Shown: positions 1 to 7,947 of the stretch, in pieces
Layout of the letters: every line of letters begins with the position of its first letter
Numbering within the stretch: position 1 is the first letter of the stretch
Source of the DNA: a virus
DNA: 42,583 nucleotides
Strand: one strand, 5' to 3'
Virus record (IMG/VR): IMGVR_UViG_3300049596_001419
Coordinates: 1 to 42,583 of that record
Made by a program: the position numbers and the translations under genes
The notes under the pieces: generated by a model
Told to the model about the DNA's origin: nothing
Database searches by the model: none
The model's input: only the letters and a program-made list of their open reading frames with translations

Positions 1-468
1 GAAGGTGGGCATGATGTATTTGCATACTCTCCAGGAACATATCCAGATGAAATAGCTTTACTTATGGATATTGATTCTCAATTCTTTTCTTTAATTGTTG
101 AACCGGTAAATCGATTATTAACTGCTATGAAAATGAGCTCACTGGATACTAATCTAAAAAGAGCAGTTGACTTAGTAACTGTTAAAAGTAAAAAGGTCTT
201 AACTGATGCTGATATTTATCCACTATATGTCGTTGATCAAGACACATTACAATATGATGAAGTTCCAGAAAAGTTTTGGAAAATTGTCGGTAACCCTGAA
301 ACTGACGTACATGAAGATGACTTTCAAGAATATTTAGGAGTGATTACCAAATATGGATTAAACACTACAATTGTACCTAAGCCAGAACTTGACAAATATT
401 TAAAACGCCTGACTAAGAAAAAAGAAAAAGCTAATCCTACTCTTGAATTAGAAGAAGATGCTATTTGA
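1..468 (+). CDS. Hypothetical phage protein, 5'-truncated
   Basis: The reading frame is open from the first base of the window, so the gene starts upstream. An internal ATG at 64 is not needed as a start. The visible 155 residues are soluble, mixed alpha/beta in character, with a charged Lys/Glu-rich C-terminal tail. No catalytic motif or family is recognised. Its stop overlaps the start of the primase gene by 11 bases, so the two are probably co-transcribed and translationally coupled. That hints at a DNA-replication or DNA-metabolism role, but this is context only. Confidence 0.7.
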   Translation, partial: EGGHDVFAYSPGTYPDEIALLMDIDSQFFSLIVEPVNRLLTAMKMSSLDTNLKRAVDLVTVKSKKVLTDADIYPLYVVDQDTLQYDEVPEKFWKIVGNPETDVHEDDFQEYLGVITKYGLNTTIVPKPELDKYLKRLTKKKEKANPTLELEEDAI

Positions 469-1594
469 TTTAATGACGGGTTACTCGATATCGACGTTTA
501 TTCAAGATCTCTTAAAAAAGAGGTTCCCAGATAATCGATTAAAACAGATGATTTATGATGCTGGCGACAAATTAAATTTTGCATGCCCATATTGTGGAGA
601 TTCTGCACATGATTCTAAAAAGAAGAGGGGTAACCTATATCCAGATAAAGGTTTCTATAAGTGCTATAACGATGGATGTGGAGTAAAAGTAGATCTTCCA
701 AAATTTATTTCAAAGTTTTCTTTAAAGTATTCATTAGGAGTACCTGATTTAAAATCATCTGATGTAAAATGGGTTGCTGCTACTACTAAAAAGAAGAGAG
801 GTTCATTAATTGAATTATTAATTAATAAAAATGCAACTGACCACCTACTTAGGATTGATTACTTAGCTGAGCGATTTTCATTAATTCCATGTGAAGAAGC
901 TGAACCTACCTCAAAAGTTGGTCAATTTATAAAAAATAGAGAACTCTTTAATCTTCATGCATTTAATGAATGTAGCTATTTTGATATTGCCGATGACAAA
1001 ATATACCTGTTTAATTTAGATCATCGATCTGGAAAAGTATTAGGATTTGCAGTACGTCGTCTTGAAAATGAGTTTGGTCCAAAGTATCTAATTAAAAACT
1101 ATTCTGAATTAAAAAAGAGTGGTCTTATAAAGAATATCGAAGACGATCTTCTTTCTGATATAGATACAGTAAACAATTATTTTAATGTTCTTAATGTTAA
1201 CTTTTCAAAACCAATAATTGTTACTGAAGGTCAAATAGATTCAATGTTTCTAGATAATTCAATTGCAACGACCGGTATTTCCAAAAGTAAACTTCTTCTT
1301 GATAATTTACTCTCTAGATCTAATACGCTAATCCTATTCGACAGTGACTCTGCGGGTAAGAGCCAATCTGTTTCTCTAATTAAGGATGGATATCGAGTAT
1401 TCCTATGGAATCGAGTATTTAAAGATCTTTGTGTAAAATATGGAGTCACTAGTCAGAAAGCTAAATCCATTAAAGATATTAATGACTTATTTATATTTAT
1501 GAGAAAATATGAATCTGATCTTACAATAGTTAACTTCAATACATTTATACTGCAGTACTTTTCGGATTCACCTTTTGATTTACTCTGGGTTTAA
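458..1594 (+). CDS. DNA primase, T4 gp61-like
   Basis: Makes RNA primers for lagging-strand synthesis, normally together with a replicative helicase. An N-terminal zinc ribbon is visible: CPYC at residues 43-46 and C69/C74. A TOPRIM fold follows, with the catalytic Glu in VTEGQID (E257) and the metal-binding DSD motif (D295, D297). The length of 378 residues fits phage primases of the gp61/DnaG type. There is no helicase domain, so the helicase must be a separate protein outside the window. The gene overlaps the preceding gene by 11 bases and is followed by a late-promoter-like element, which marks the switch from replication to virion genes. Confidence 0.9.
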   Translation: MLFDLMTGYSISTFIQDLLKKRFPDNRLKQMIYDAGDKLNFACPYCGDSAHDSKKKRGNLYPDKGFYKCYNDGCGVKVDLPKFISKFSLKYSLGVPDLKSSDVKWVAATTKKKRGSLIELLINKNATDHLLRIDYLAERFSLIPCEEAEPTSKVGQFIKNRELFNLHAFNECSYFDIADDKIYLFNLDHRSGKVLGFAVRRLENEFGPKYLIKNYSELKKSGLIKNIEDDLLSDIDTVNNYFNVLNVNFSKPIIVTEGQIDSMFLDNSIATTGISKSKLLLDNLLSRSNTLILFDSDSAGKSQSVSLIKDGYRVFLWNRVFKDLCVKYGVTSQKAKSIKDINDLFIFMRKYESDLTIVNFNTFILQYFSDSPFDLLWV

Positions 1595-1602
1595 ATAAAT
1601 AA
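1593..1602 (+). promoter_or_regulatory. T4-late-like promoter element
   Basis: AAATAAATAA lies 17 bases before the ATG at 1620. It matches the AGATAAATAA element seen before other virion-type genes in this window and resembles the T4 late promoter core TATAAATA. It is the first such element after the primase gene. Confidence 0.5.
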
Positions 1603-1619
1603 TAAAAAAATTAAATTAC

Positions 1620-1913
1620 ATGTTTAAGATAAATCGTTTAAATGAAATGGAAGAGGAAAACTTGCCATTCAACTTGGATGACGCTTTAATGGATGAACTA
1701 GTTGAATTAGTTGGATCAGAAGAAGATATTGAATCTGCTGCGGAATCTGCTTATGCTGATCTTGAAGCGGCTGCTCAAAATGATGAAGTTGAGATGAATG
1801 AGGAAGATGTTCCAGAAAAACTTGCAATTGCTGCGTTATTAGTTAAATTAGTAGAATCAGGTAAACTTGATCCTATCGATGCTGATCGCTTAATCGAAAA
1901 ATATTTAGGCTAA
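1620..1913 (+). CDS. Small acidic protein with capsid-signal-like N-terminus
   Basis: A 97-residue, strongly acidic, Ala/Glu-rich and probably helical protein. It starts MFKINRLNE, giving a possible (L)-x-E processing site after E9, a weak member of the capsid-targeting-like set. The C-terminal part (about residues 66-97) is a predicted helical segment ending in DRLIEKYLG. It lies directly upstream of the FISUMP gene with no spacing and behind a late-type promoter element. Acidic small proteins near the portal gene in T4-like phages are often prohead core components, but no homology is visible here. Confidence 0.75.
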   Translation: MFKINRLNEMEEENLPFNLDDALMDELVELVGSEEDIESAAESAYADLEAAAQNDEVEMNEEDVPEKLAIAALLVKLVESGKLDPIDADRLIEKYLG

Positions 1914-2411
1914 ATGAATCTTTTAGATTTTAATAATTGGAGTAGACTTACTGAGAATACTGAAGATTCCACTGATTATTCAAAAAATAATCTAGGTGTA
2001 ATACATTACAGAAACGGAGATCCGATTCCAGAAGTAAAAGATCCACTTGAATGGAGTAACTTAACAACTGGTGCGTACTGTCAGTATGACAATGATCTTA
2101 CTGAAGGTATATTATATAATTGGTATGCGGTTAATGACCCTAGGGGTCTTGCTCCTGCGGGTTGGAAAATTCCTACTATTGATGAACTAGAAAAAATAGA
2201 TTTAACTATTGGTCTTCCTGGCGGGTTCCGCTACTTCAATGGAAATTTCAACTACACTGGCTACTTCGGTTACTGGTGGAGTTCTACAGAGGACTCCCTG
2301 AACTCCACTAATGGCGATGCAGCCAGAAACAACACCAGTAAGGAAGTCGGCTTGTCTGTTAGGTGTATACTTGATTTTGATAGTCTTTCAAACTTATTAT
2401 CAGATTTTTAA
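1914..2411 (+). CDS. FISUMP-domain protein with probable DGR variable region
   Basis: A 165-residue protein. The N-terminus LLDFNNWSRLTE (E14) matches the capsid-targeting-like leader of neighbouring genes. Residues about 64-155 form a FISUMP (Fibrobacter major paralogous) domain, a C-type-lectin-related fold: ILYNWYAV, APAGWKIPT, GYWWSST and VGLSVRC are all diagnostic blocks. Residues 103-146 have a codon composition unlike the rest of the gene: 23 of 44 codons end in C, against 2 of the preceding 44. This is the signature of a diversity-generating-retroelement target. The likely role is a variable ligand- or receptor-binding protein. The capsid-type leader is surprising for such a role. Confidence 0.85.
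   Translation: MNLLDFNNWSRLTENTEDSTDYSKNNLGVIHYRNGDPIPEVKDPLEWSNLTTGAYCQYDNDLTEGILYNWYAVNDPRGLAPAGWKIPTIDELEKIDLTIGLPGGFRYFNGNFNYTGYFGYWWSSTEDSLNSTNGDAARNNTSKEVGLSVRCILDFDSLSNLLSDF
2220..2372 (+). other. Putative DGR variable region
   Basis: About 150 bases with roughly 49% G+C in an AT-rich genome, rich in codons of the form NNC (TTC, CGC, TAC, AAC, TCC, GGC, GCC, ACC). This is expected if AAC codons of a template repeat were diversified at adenines. It sits at the C-terminal end of a lectin-like FISUMP domain, the usual place for a variable region, and ends at the conserved SVRC block. No template repeat or reverse transcriptase was found in the window. Confidence 0.6.
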
Positions 2412-2418
2412 TTAATAT

Positions 2419-2922
2419 ATGAAAAAGCCGAATCAAGATATACATGACTTTCTTAAACCTCAAAGAGGTAAAGTAAAGCAGGGATACTTTACTCCACAAT
2501 ATCCAGAAAAATATACTGGTGATATAACTAAAATTATCTATCGATCTAGTTGGGAGCTTAAATTTTTAACATACTGTGATAATACTGACGCCGTTATTGA
2601 GTATGCATCAGAGCCTACTGGGATAGGCTACTGGAACCCAATCCTAAAAAAGGAAAGTACTTATTGGGTTGACTGCTATATGGCAACCAAATCGCCAGAA
2701 GGTGTAATTACTAAATGGATTATTGAAGTAAAGCCTAATAAGTATTTGACTCCTCCTGAACCACCAAAAAGATTAACTGAGAAATCTACTCTAAATTATG
2801 CTAGGCATGCTAAAGCATATATTATAAATGATGCTAAATTTAAAGCAGCTAAAGTATATGCTAAAGAGAATAATATGCGATTTGGTATAATCACTGAAAA
2901 CTTTCTATTCAATAAGGTGTAG
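2419..2922 (+). CDS. 4: Head completion nuclease, T4 gp4-like
   Basis: Resembles T4 gp4, a head-completion protein with a TnsA/PD-(D/E)XK-type nuclease fold that acts on packaged DNA ends before tail joining. Visible motifs are RSSWELKFL (E46), a VDCYM strand with D85, and IIEVKP with the E-x-K pair at E103/K105. The N-terminal ...PEKYTGD and C-terminal Lys-rich helix ending in FGIITENF match the family. The length of 167 residues is close to T4 gp4. It belongs to the plus-strand head operon and is followed by an unknown gene and then the portal. Confidence 0.85.
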   Translation: MKKPNQDIHDFLKPQRGKVKQGYFTPQYPEKYTGDITKIIYRSSWELKFLTYCDNTDAVIEYASEPTGIGYWNPILKKESTYWVDCYMATKSPEGVITKWIIEVKPNKYLTPPEPPKRLTEKSTLNYARHAKAYIINDAKFKAAKVYAKENNMRFGIITENFLFNKV

Positions 2923-2933
2923 AATATTAAACG

Positions 2934-3551
2934 ATGGATTTCAATAAACTAGAAAAGAATAATGGTACTCTTCCACTAAATGTAGTGTCTGACCAGTATG
3001 GGATAACACAAACTAGAGGTCAAGTTATACCAGGTAGATTTTATTCACTCAAAGTAGTTGCGGAAGTTCCAGCTATTACTGAATCGTATGTATACCAAAA
3101 GACTGGTAAAGCTTATTTAGATCTAAATCCAACTGGCTTACTCCTGTTTCATGATAATTGGAAAGAAGTTGCACTGATTTTAAATATTAAGATTATTCCG
3201 CCAGTCATACAATCGAAAGTAATGGAAGCATATTGGGCTTTTTCTAAGTTAAATGGATTAAATCATCTATTTGATAAAGAGGATAAATTAAAAGATCTAA
3301 ATGAACGAAGATTACTTGATCATCGATTTTATTTGATTACTCCAACTGCTCTTAGCAATTTCATTGGAGTAAATAACTTAAACTATGCAATAAATAACTA
3401 TAATATGGACACTATCGCTGAAGCCAAATTAATTGATTGGGATAACTTTGGAATGTTAGTTAATCCAAAAATATCAACACATGGATTCTATCCAGATCCA
3501 ATAAATCTGGCTAAAGTTTATGAAAACTTTTTAACAAATACCCTAGTATAA
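2934..3551 (+). CDS. Hypothetical virion protein between gp4 and portal
   Basis: A 205-residue soluble protein, not recognised. It has aromatic- and proline-rich stretches (for example LNPTGLLLFHDNW, GFYPDPINLAKVYENF) typical of structural adaptor proteins. It lies 11 bases after the gp4-like gene and ends 1 base before the portal ORF. This tight spacing puts it in the head operon and suggests a role in head, neck or tail-completion assembly. The function is inferred from position only. Confidence 0.8.
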   Translation: MDFNKLEKNNGTLPLNVVSDQYGITQTRGQVIPGRFYSLKVVAEVPAITESYVYQKTGKAYLDLNPTGLLLFHDNWKEVALILNIKIIPPVIQSKVMEAYWAFSKLNGLNHLFDKEDKLKDLNERRLLDHRFYLITPTALSNFIGVNNLNYAINNYNMDTIAEAKLIDWDNFGMLVNPKISTHGFYPDPINLAKVYENFLTNTLV

Positions 3552-3552
3552 T

Positions 3553-5265
3553 ATGGCAGGATTTTTAAATACATCAAGTGCAAGAGTAGGAAGCGCACTA
3601 TCTAATTTAAGTAAGTTTGGAACTCGACATGAAGACCTTCTACTTAAAAATTCACAAGCGATAGGTTTTATTGAGAGTCAGCTACAAGCAAGGGCAGGTC
3701 GATCAAGTATGAATGATGACCTGATGAAATTCTCAATGGCAATTTCAGATACGACATCACAATTGAGAACAAAGGCATTGGCTTTTTTCCAATTAGACTA
3801 TGTTGTAAAGAGGGAACGCCTTCGTGATATTGCTGCAAATGGTGAAATTGAATTTGTATTAGAAACAATCGTTGACGATATGATTGTATACGATGATGAA
3901 AATCGATTCGTATATCCAAAGGATCTTACTGGTAAAATGTTATATCGTGGAGATACTAAAGAGGAGCGTTTAAACTTTCAAGAAAAAGTAGTTAGAAAGT
4001 ATAATGATAACTTTGAAAAAATTTATAATGCTTGGGGATTTGCCGATGGTATTGCATCATGGCAATATGCATTTCAATACTTAATTGAAGGCCATCTTAC
4101 TTTTGAAATTATTTATGATAATCTAGAAAAACCTAAAGAGATTATTGGATTTAAAGAATTAGATCCTGCAAGTATTGCTCCACAATTACAAAAGGATGCT
4201 AAAGGTAAAATCTTTATGCAATGGTTACAATACGATCAATTGACAGGATCAACTCGAGTACTTAATGACTCTCAAGTAATTTACATATCTTATTCAAATC
4301 ATTTTAGAACAAAAAGAATATCTTTTGTTGAAAGATTAATTAGATCATTTAACTTACTTAGAATTATTGAACATAGTAAAGTTATTTGGCACGTAATGAA
4401 TGCACCAATCAGATTAACAACGTCTGTTCCGATTGGAAGTAAAAGTTTTCAAAAAGGTCAAGAGGATGTTCGAGAATTCTTAAATATGTTTAAAGAAGAT
4501 ATTATCTTTAATGGAGATACTGGAGAACTTCAAGTAGATGGTAAACCAAATGTATTATTCTATAAAAACTATGTAACTCCAATTAATGATCAAAACCAGC
4601 AAGTTAAAATTGAGCCATTAGCTATGCCTGGCCCAAACCTTTCTGGTTCTGAATTACTTAATTATTTCTATAAAAAATTAAAAATGGATTCCAAAATTCC
4701 ATATTCTCGTTGGGAAGGTCAATCTGGAATGGGTGCATTTACTCTTAATGCTGAAGGTATTACTAGAGAGGAAATTAGATATCAAAAATTTGTTAATCGA
4801 CTAAGATCTGCTTTTTCTGAATTACTAGTTAAACCTTGGTATTTACAAATGTGTTTAGATTTTCCAGAATTAGGAGATGACTATAAATTTAATAATGCAA
4901 TCGGTCTTACTTATAATAACGATAATGTATTTGAAGAGATGAAGAAGAATGAAATTGAAGCTAAGCGAATAGCTGCATTCCAAGCTAAGAAAGGAGTAAT
5001 GAATGATGATGGAACTCCATACTTTGCTACTGAATACTTAATTAGAGAAGAACTTAAAATGACTGAATCTGAAATCAAATCAAATCAACAGTGGTTTGAT
5101 CAGGAGATAGATGAAGAGGTTGAAGAGCCTGCAGCTGGTGCTGCTCCTGCCGCTGGTGCTGCTCCTGTCGGCGGAGCCGCTGTTCAACCGACTGAAGCCG
5201 CTCCTACTGAAGGAAGTAGTGAAACTATTGAAGGTGGTGAAACTAAAGGTGAAGGCGGCTTATAA
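3553..5265 (+). CDS. 20: Portal vertex protein, T4 gp20-like
   Basis: The dodecameric portal at one capsid vertex, through which DNA is packaged and ejected. The 570-residue length and several blocks match the gp20 family: FVLETIVDDMIVYD near residues 101-114, a central region around the GELQVDGKPNVLFYKNY strand, and the C-terminal RWEGQSGMGAF...EITREE-like segment followed by KFVNRLRSAFSELLVKPW. The C-terminus is a long Ala/Gly/Pro/Glu low-complexity tail (about residues 520-570), longer than needed for the fold and probably flexible. It is the last gene of the head operon and ends before a strong hairpin terminator. Confidence 0.92.
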   Translation: MAGFLNTSSARVGSALSNLSKFGTRHEDLLLKNSQAIGFIESQLQARAGRSSMNDDLMKFSMAISDTTSQLRTKALAFFQLDYVVKRERLRDIAANGEIEFVLETIVDDMIVYDDENRFVYPKDLTGKMLYRGDTKEERLNFQEKVVRKYNDNFEKIYNAWGFADGIASWQYAFQYLIEGHLTFEIIYDNLEKPKEIIGFKELDPASIAPQLQKDAKGKIFMQWLQYDQLTGSTRVLNDSQVIYISYSNHFRTKRISFVERLIRSFNLLRIIEHSKVIWHVMNAPIRLTTSVPIGSKSFQKGQEDVREFLNMFKEDIIFNGDTGELQVDGKPNVLFYKNYVTPINDQNQQVKIEPLAMPGPNLSGSELLNYFYKKLKMDSKIPYSRWEGQSGMGAFTLNAEGITREEIRYQKFVNRLRSAFSELLVKPWYLQMCLDFPELGDDYKFNNAIGLTYNNDNVFEEMKKNEIEAKRIAAFQAKKGVMNDDGTPYFATEYLIREELKMTESEIKSNQQWFDQEIDEEVEEPAAGAAPAAGAAPVGGAAVQPTEAAPTEGSSETIEGGETKGEGGL

Positions 5266-5292
5266 AAAGCTAAAATTAATTTAATATTATAG

Positions 5293-5328
5293 AATGGTTT
5301 AGTATCTTATTACTAAACCATTTTTTAT
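5293..5328 (+). terminator. Rho-independent terminator after the portal gene
   Basis: A perfect 12-base-pair stem (AATGGTTTAGTA with TACTAAACCATT), a 6-base loop and a run of six T. It ends 1 base before the ATG at 5330, leaving no room for a promoter between the hairpin and the next gene. Confidence 0.85.
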
Positions 5329-5329
5329 T

Positions 5330-5713
5330 ATGAAAGAAAAAATAAAAGAATTTTCAGAAAGGTTATTAAGTTTACCTAATGAGATCGCTACCCTACAGGA
5401 ATCCCTGATTGAATTCAATGATGAATTACAGAAAGTAGATAATGAAATATCTGAACGCACTTCTGAGATTAAGACCATTATCAACAACGCATTAGATGAT
5501 AATGGCAAGAAACTATATTCAAATGCTGAGATGAGAGAATCTGCATTTATCTCTGATTCTAAAAATGATATATTGTTGCCTTCTCTATATGTAGAACACA
5601 GTAATATTCAAAAAAGAATTCAAAAGGTAAAAATAGGAATTGAGAACCTAAGTAACTATCAAAGAAACTTACGAACCCTAATTGCGTATATGACTGAACA
5701 GACGATTGATTAA
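5330..5713 (+). CDS. Hypothetical coiled-coil protein
   Basis: A 127-residue, almost entirely helical protein with heptad-like Leu/Ile spacing over residues 5-50 and 85-120, so a coiled coil is likely. No enzymatic motif and no family recognised. It begins immediately after the portal terminator, so transcription probably depends on read-through. It ends convergently with the gp25-like gene, the two sharing 4 bases. A scaffolding, chaperone or virion role is possible but unproven. Confidence 0.7.
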   Translation: MKEKIKEFSERLLSLPNEIATLQESLIEFNDELQKVDNEISERTSEIKTIINNALDDNGKKLYSNAEMRESAFISDSKNDILLPSLYVEHSNIQKRIQKVKIGIENLSNYQRNLRTLIAYMTEQTID

Positions 5714-6087
5714 TCGTAGAACATTGCAATACTATTCTTAAGTTCAGGTATGTCGATTAGTAGAACTAAGATGTCACGATTTGATTTATCATCTGGATAT
5801 AGTGATGGTGATGCTGTGATTTGACGTTTTCGTGCTTCAGCGACATACTTGTTTATTTGACTAGTAGCTTCATCACTTAGGTTAAATGGGTCTACTGAGT
5901 ATTCAAATAAGTAACTATCTAAATTTAATCCAAAATCAGGTTCGCCTAATACTTCTCCTTTTTGTGTAAAAAGAGTCATCTTTACTTGCTGTATTGCTGA
6001 TTCTAATTCGTCTCCAATTTCAACTCGATCATTTAAATATCGTGGATCCCCATCAGTTCGTGTATAAAAATCTCTAAGATTTGCCAT
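5710..6087 (-). CDS. 25: Baseplate wedge protein, gp25/GpW-type
   Basis: A 125-residue protein of the T4 gp25 / phage GpW-gp25 family, a conserved wedge component that nucleates the sheath at the baseplate. The typical pattern is visible: an N-terminal DFYTRTDGDPRYLND segment, a helix, then TQKGEVLGEPDFGLNLDSYLF, corresponding to the family block around the T-x-x-G-E...P-x-F-G core, and a C-terminal strand DILVLLIDIPE. It is last in a minus-strand run of virion-type genes from 8415 downwards. Confidence 0.82.
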   Translation of the reverse strand: MANLRDFYTRTDGDPRYLNDRVEIGDELESAIQQVKMTLFTQKGEVLGEPDFGLNLDSYLFEYSVDPFNLSDEATSQINKYVAEARKRQITASPSLYPDDKSNRDILVLLIDIPELKNSIAMFYD

Positions 6088-6099
6088 AATTGTCTTATT

Positions 6100-6834
6100 T
6101 TAATAGTGGGCAAGGAACATCCAATCTGTAGTATTCTCACCTTTCATCATTGTCTTAACATCCTCCATTTCCTTTTCAGCAGTTGCAACAATATTTTGAT
6201 AGTTTACTGTAACTCCTCCAGGAAGAGTATAATTAAATGTTTGAAGCATATGTGATAATCTTACTTTTGCATGAGCTCTGACGTATCTTTGAAATAGCTC
6301 ATCTTCATACAATTTACTAGGATCAAGCTTTTTAAATACTCTCAATACTGCTGCAGTTTTAGGCGTTCTTCCTAATACCCCAAGCTGTTTAGTATTTTTA
6401 TTATAGTCATATGCAATAGTATCAATTAACATTGATTTGGTTAAATCTAAGAAAGAAAACATTACTGTTCGATACATGATACTCTCCCCAATAAAAGGAG
6501 TTAAGAATATTTCAGCACCAATAAATTTTTGTTCTGAAAAATCTCTATCTAATGTACCAAAAATAGTTCCTCCCTTCGCCTCTTTAAAATCAACAACAAA
6601 TTGTACACAGTCTGGTAATTGAATCTGCCTAAGTTTTTTAAAATTAGGGTGATCAAATACTTCAGTTGGAAGTAATAAATATTGACTCTCTACTGCATGT
6701 TTCCAGTTGTCCCAGAAAAATTTACAGTCATTTGCTATTATACGCTTAACTTCTTTTTCAGGAAGGCCATATGGTAATGCTCCTGAGAAAGTAATTTCGT
6801 CATTTATGTCCTGGATAAGTTCTAATTCGGTCAT
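6100..6834 (-). CDS. Hypothetical virion structural protein
   Basis: About 244 residues from the ATG at 6834, which lies 7 bases after the upstream stop. A longer frame to 6879 would overlap the neighbour by 38 bases and is less likely. Mixed fold with aromatic clusters (CKFFWDNW, YVRAHAKVRLSHML) and a conserved-looking LPGGVTVNYQNI turn. No family recognised. The position between a capsid-signal gene and the gp25-like wedge gene suggests a neck, tail or baseplate component. Confidence 0.75.
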   Translation of the reverse strand: MTELELIQDINDEITFSGALPYGLPEKEVKRIIANDCKFFWDNWKHAVESQYLLLPTEVFDHPNFKKLRQIQLPDCVQFVVDFKEAKGGTIFGTLDRDFSEQKFIGAEIFLTPFIGESIMYRTVMFSFLDLTKSMLIDTIAYDYNKNTKQLGVLGRTPKTAAVLRVFKKLDPSKLYEDELFQRYVRAHAKVRLSHMLQTFNYTLPGGVTVNYQNIVATAEKEMEDVKTMMKGENTTDWMFLAHY

Positions 6835-6841
6835 GGTTATA

Positions 6842-7285
6842 TTATTGATTTGATCCAGAGCCTGCGCCCTTAGTATCACTAAATCTTACACTTGATTTAT
6901 CGATATCTACATTAAATTCTTTATCTCCCATCGATCTTCCTAAAGCTCTTTGGTTTTTCTTAGCAACCATATCATCTTGTTTTCCAGCACGGTCAACTGA
7001 TAACCTCATTACTTGATCAAGAGATTGAGCTTTCATCTTCTTCTTCCAATCACTATGAAAAATCATATTCATTGCTCGAGTAATATCAACTTCTTGTATT
7101 TCTCCACTGTATCTGCTTGGATTTCTTGCAGCTTTTTCATTAGCTAATTCTCTAGCTATTGCAATAACCGCAGTATATAGTCCGCTAAGTGCGCTTTGCA
7201 CCATACCCTTAAAATTAGTTGGGTATACCACCTCTTTAGTAGATTCATTGATAAATTGACGATATGTTTTTATGTTTCTTTCCAT
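6842..7285 (-). CDS. Capsid-signal protein, T4 internal-protein-like leader
   Basis: A 147-residue protein beginning MERNIKTYRQFINES. KTYRQFINE (residues 6-14) is very close to the T4 capsid-targeting sequence KTYQEFIAE of internal proteins, with a predicted cleavage after E14. The rest is basic and helical with an Arg/Lys-rich centre and a flexible Gly/Ser C-terminus (GAGSGSNQ). This fits a small basic protein packaged in the head, or a core component. Its start overlaps the previous gene's stop (TAATG), so translation is coupled. Confidence 0.8.
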   Translation of the reverse strand: MERNIKTYRQFINESTKEVVYPTNFKGMVQSALSGLYTAVIAIARELANEKAARNPSRYSGEIQEVDITRAMNMIFHSDWKKKMKAQSLDQVMRLSVDRAGKQDDMVAKKNQRALGRSMGDKEFNVDIDKSSVRFSDTKGAGSGSNQ

Positions 7286-7659
7286 TATTTGGAAGTAGCT
7301 GCTTTTTGTAATGCTCCATTTAATGCAGTTGTTGCATTATTAACTACTACGTTTTGGTCTGATTTTAATTTTTCAAGTTCAGCTTGCTTTGCTGCTACTG
7401 CTCTATCTCTATTTGCAGAGGCAGTCGCTAATGCAGATCTTGCTGCAATTACTGCAGGATCAGCTTCAACCATTGGCGGTTCAGCTGGAGTTGTTGCAGG
7501 ATCTGCTTGATTTTGAGTAGTATCAGTTGGAGTAGCTGGTGCAGCAGCTGGAGCAGTTTGCTCAGTAACTACTGGGTTCGCACCTGATTCAACACTAATT
7601 TCTTCAGATGCTTTCTTTTCAGCATTTTGAAAACTCTTAAAAGATTTTACATATGACAT
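7285..7659 (-). CDS. Small Ala/Pro-rich capsid-signal protein
   Basis: A 124-residue low-complexity protein. Leader MSYVKSFKSFQNAE (E14) fits the capsid-targeting-like set. Residues about 25-65 are Ala/Pro/Thr-rich and disordered, then residues 68-115 form an Ala/Lys-rich helix (RSALATASANRDRAVAA). No enzymatic feature. It may be a prohead core or internal head protein. Stop/start overlap with the 6842 gene indicates a shared operon. Confidence 0.75.
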   Translation of the reverse strand: MSYVKSFKSFQNAEKKASEEISVESGANPVVTEQTAPAAAPATPTDTTQNQADPATTPAEPPMVEADPAVIAARSALATASANRDRAVAAKQAELEKLKSDQNVVVNNATTALNGALQKAATSK

Positions 7660-7667
7660 ATCTTTAA

Positions 7668-7946
7668 TTATTTAGTTTTATTAAATTCGTTTGAAGTTTT
7701 TACAAATTCCTCATACGAAAGTATTTTAATCTTTTTATCCATTCTAGGATTAGAGCCAAATGCACTAGTTATTCTTCCACCAGTTAAGAAAGGAGAATTA
7801 TTCCAGTGTGTTGGAATAGTACCCGACGCGCCAGCATAAAACATCATTGCGTTTGCTCGTTTAGTGTCAGGTCTCAATATTCGTTCAGTATTATCTAACT
7901 CAATCGAATTTGCCCCAATTCCTTCAACTAATCTCTTTAATTTCAT
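7668..7946 (-). CDS. Small capsid-signal protein
   Basis: 92 residues from the ATG at 7946, one base after the upstream gene. A frame to 7976 would overlap that gene. This start gives MKLKRLVEGIG, where L-V-E followed by G is an ideal T4 prohead-protease-type site after E8. The remainder has a short conserved-looking middle (MMFYAGASGTIPTHWNN) and ends in a basic tail. No family recognised; probably a virion protein. Confidence 0.72.
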   Translation of the reverse strand: MKLKRLVEGIGANSIELDNTERILRPDTKRANAMMFYAGASGTIPTHWNNSPFLTGGRITSAFGSNPRMDKKIKILSYEEFVKTSNEFNKTK

Positions 7947-7947
7947 A

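Noticed and set aside
1231-1449. Minus-strand ORF inside the primase gene
   Set aside because: It lies wholly within the TOPRIM-coding sequence, has no promoter or start context and its product shows no domain.
6834-6879. Longer start of the 6100 gene at 6879
   Set aside because: It would overlap the upstream capsid-signal gene by 38 bases, while the ATG at 6834 is placed just after that gene's stop.
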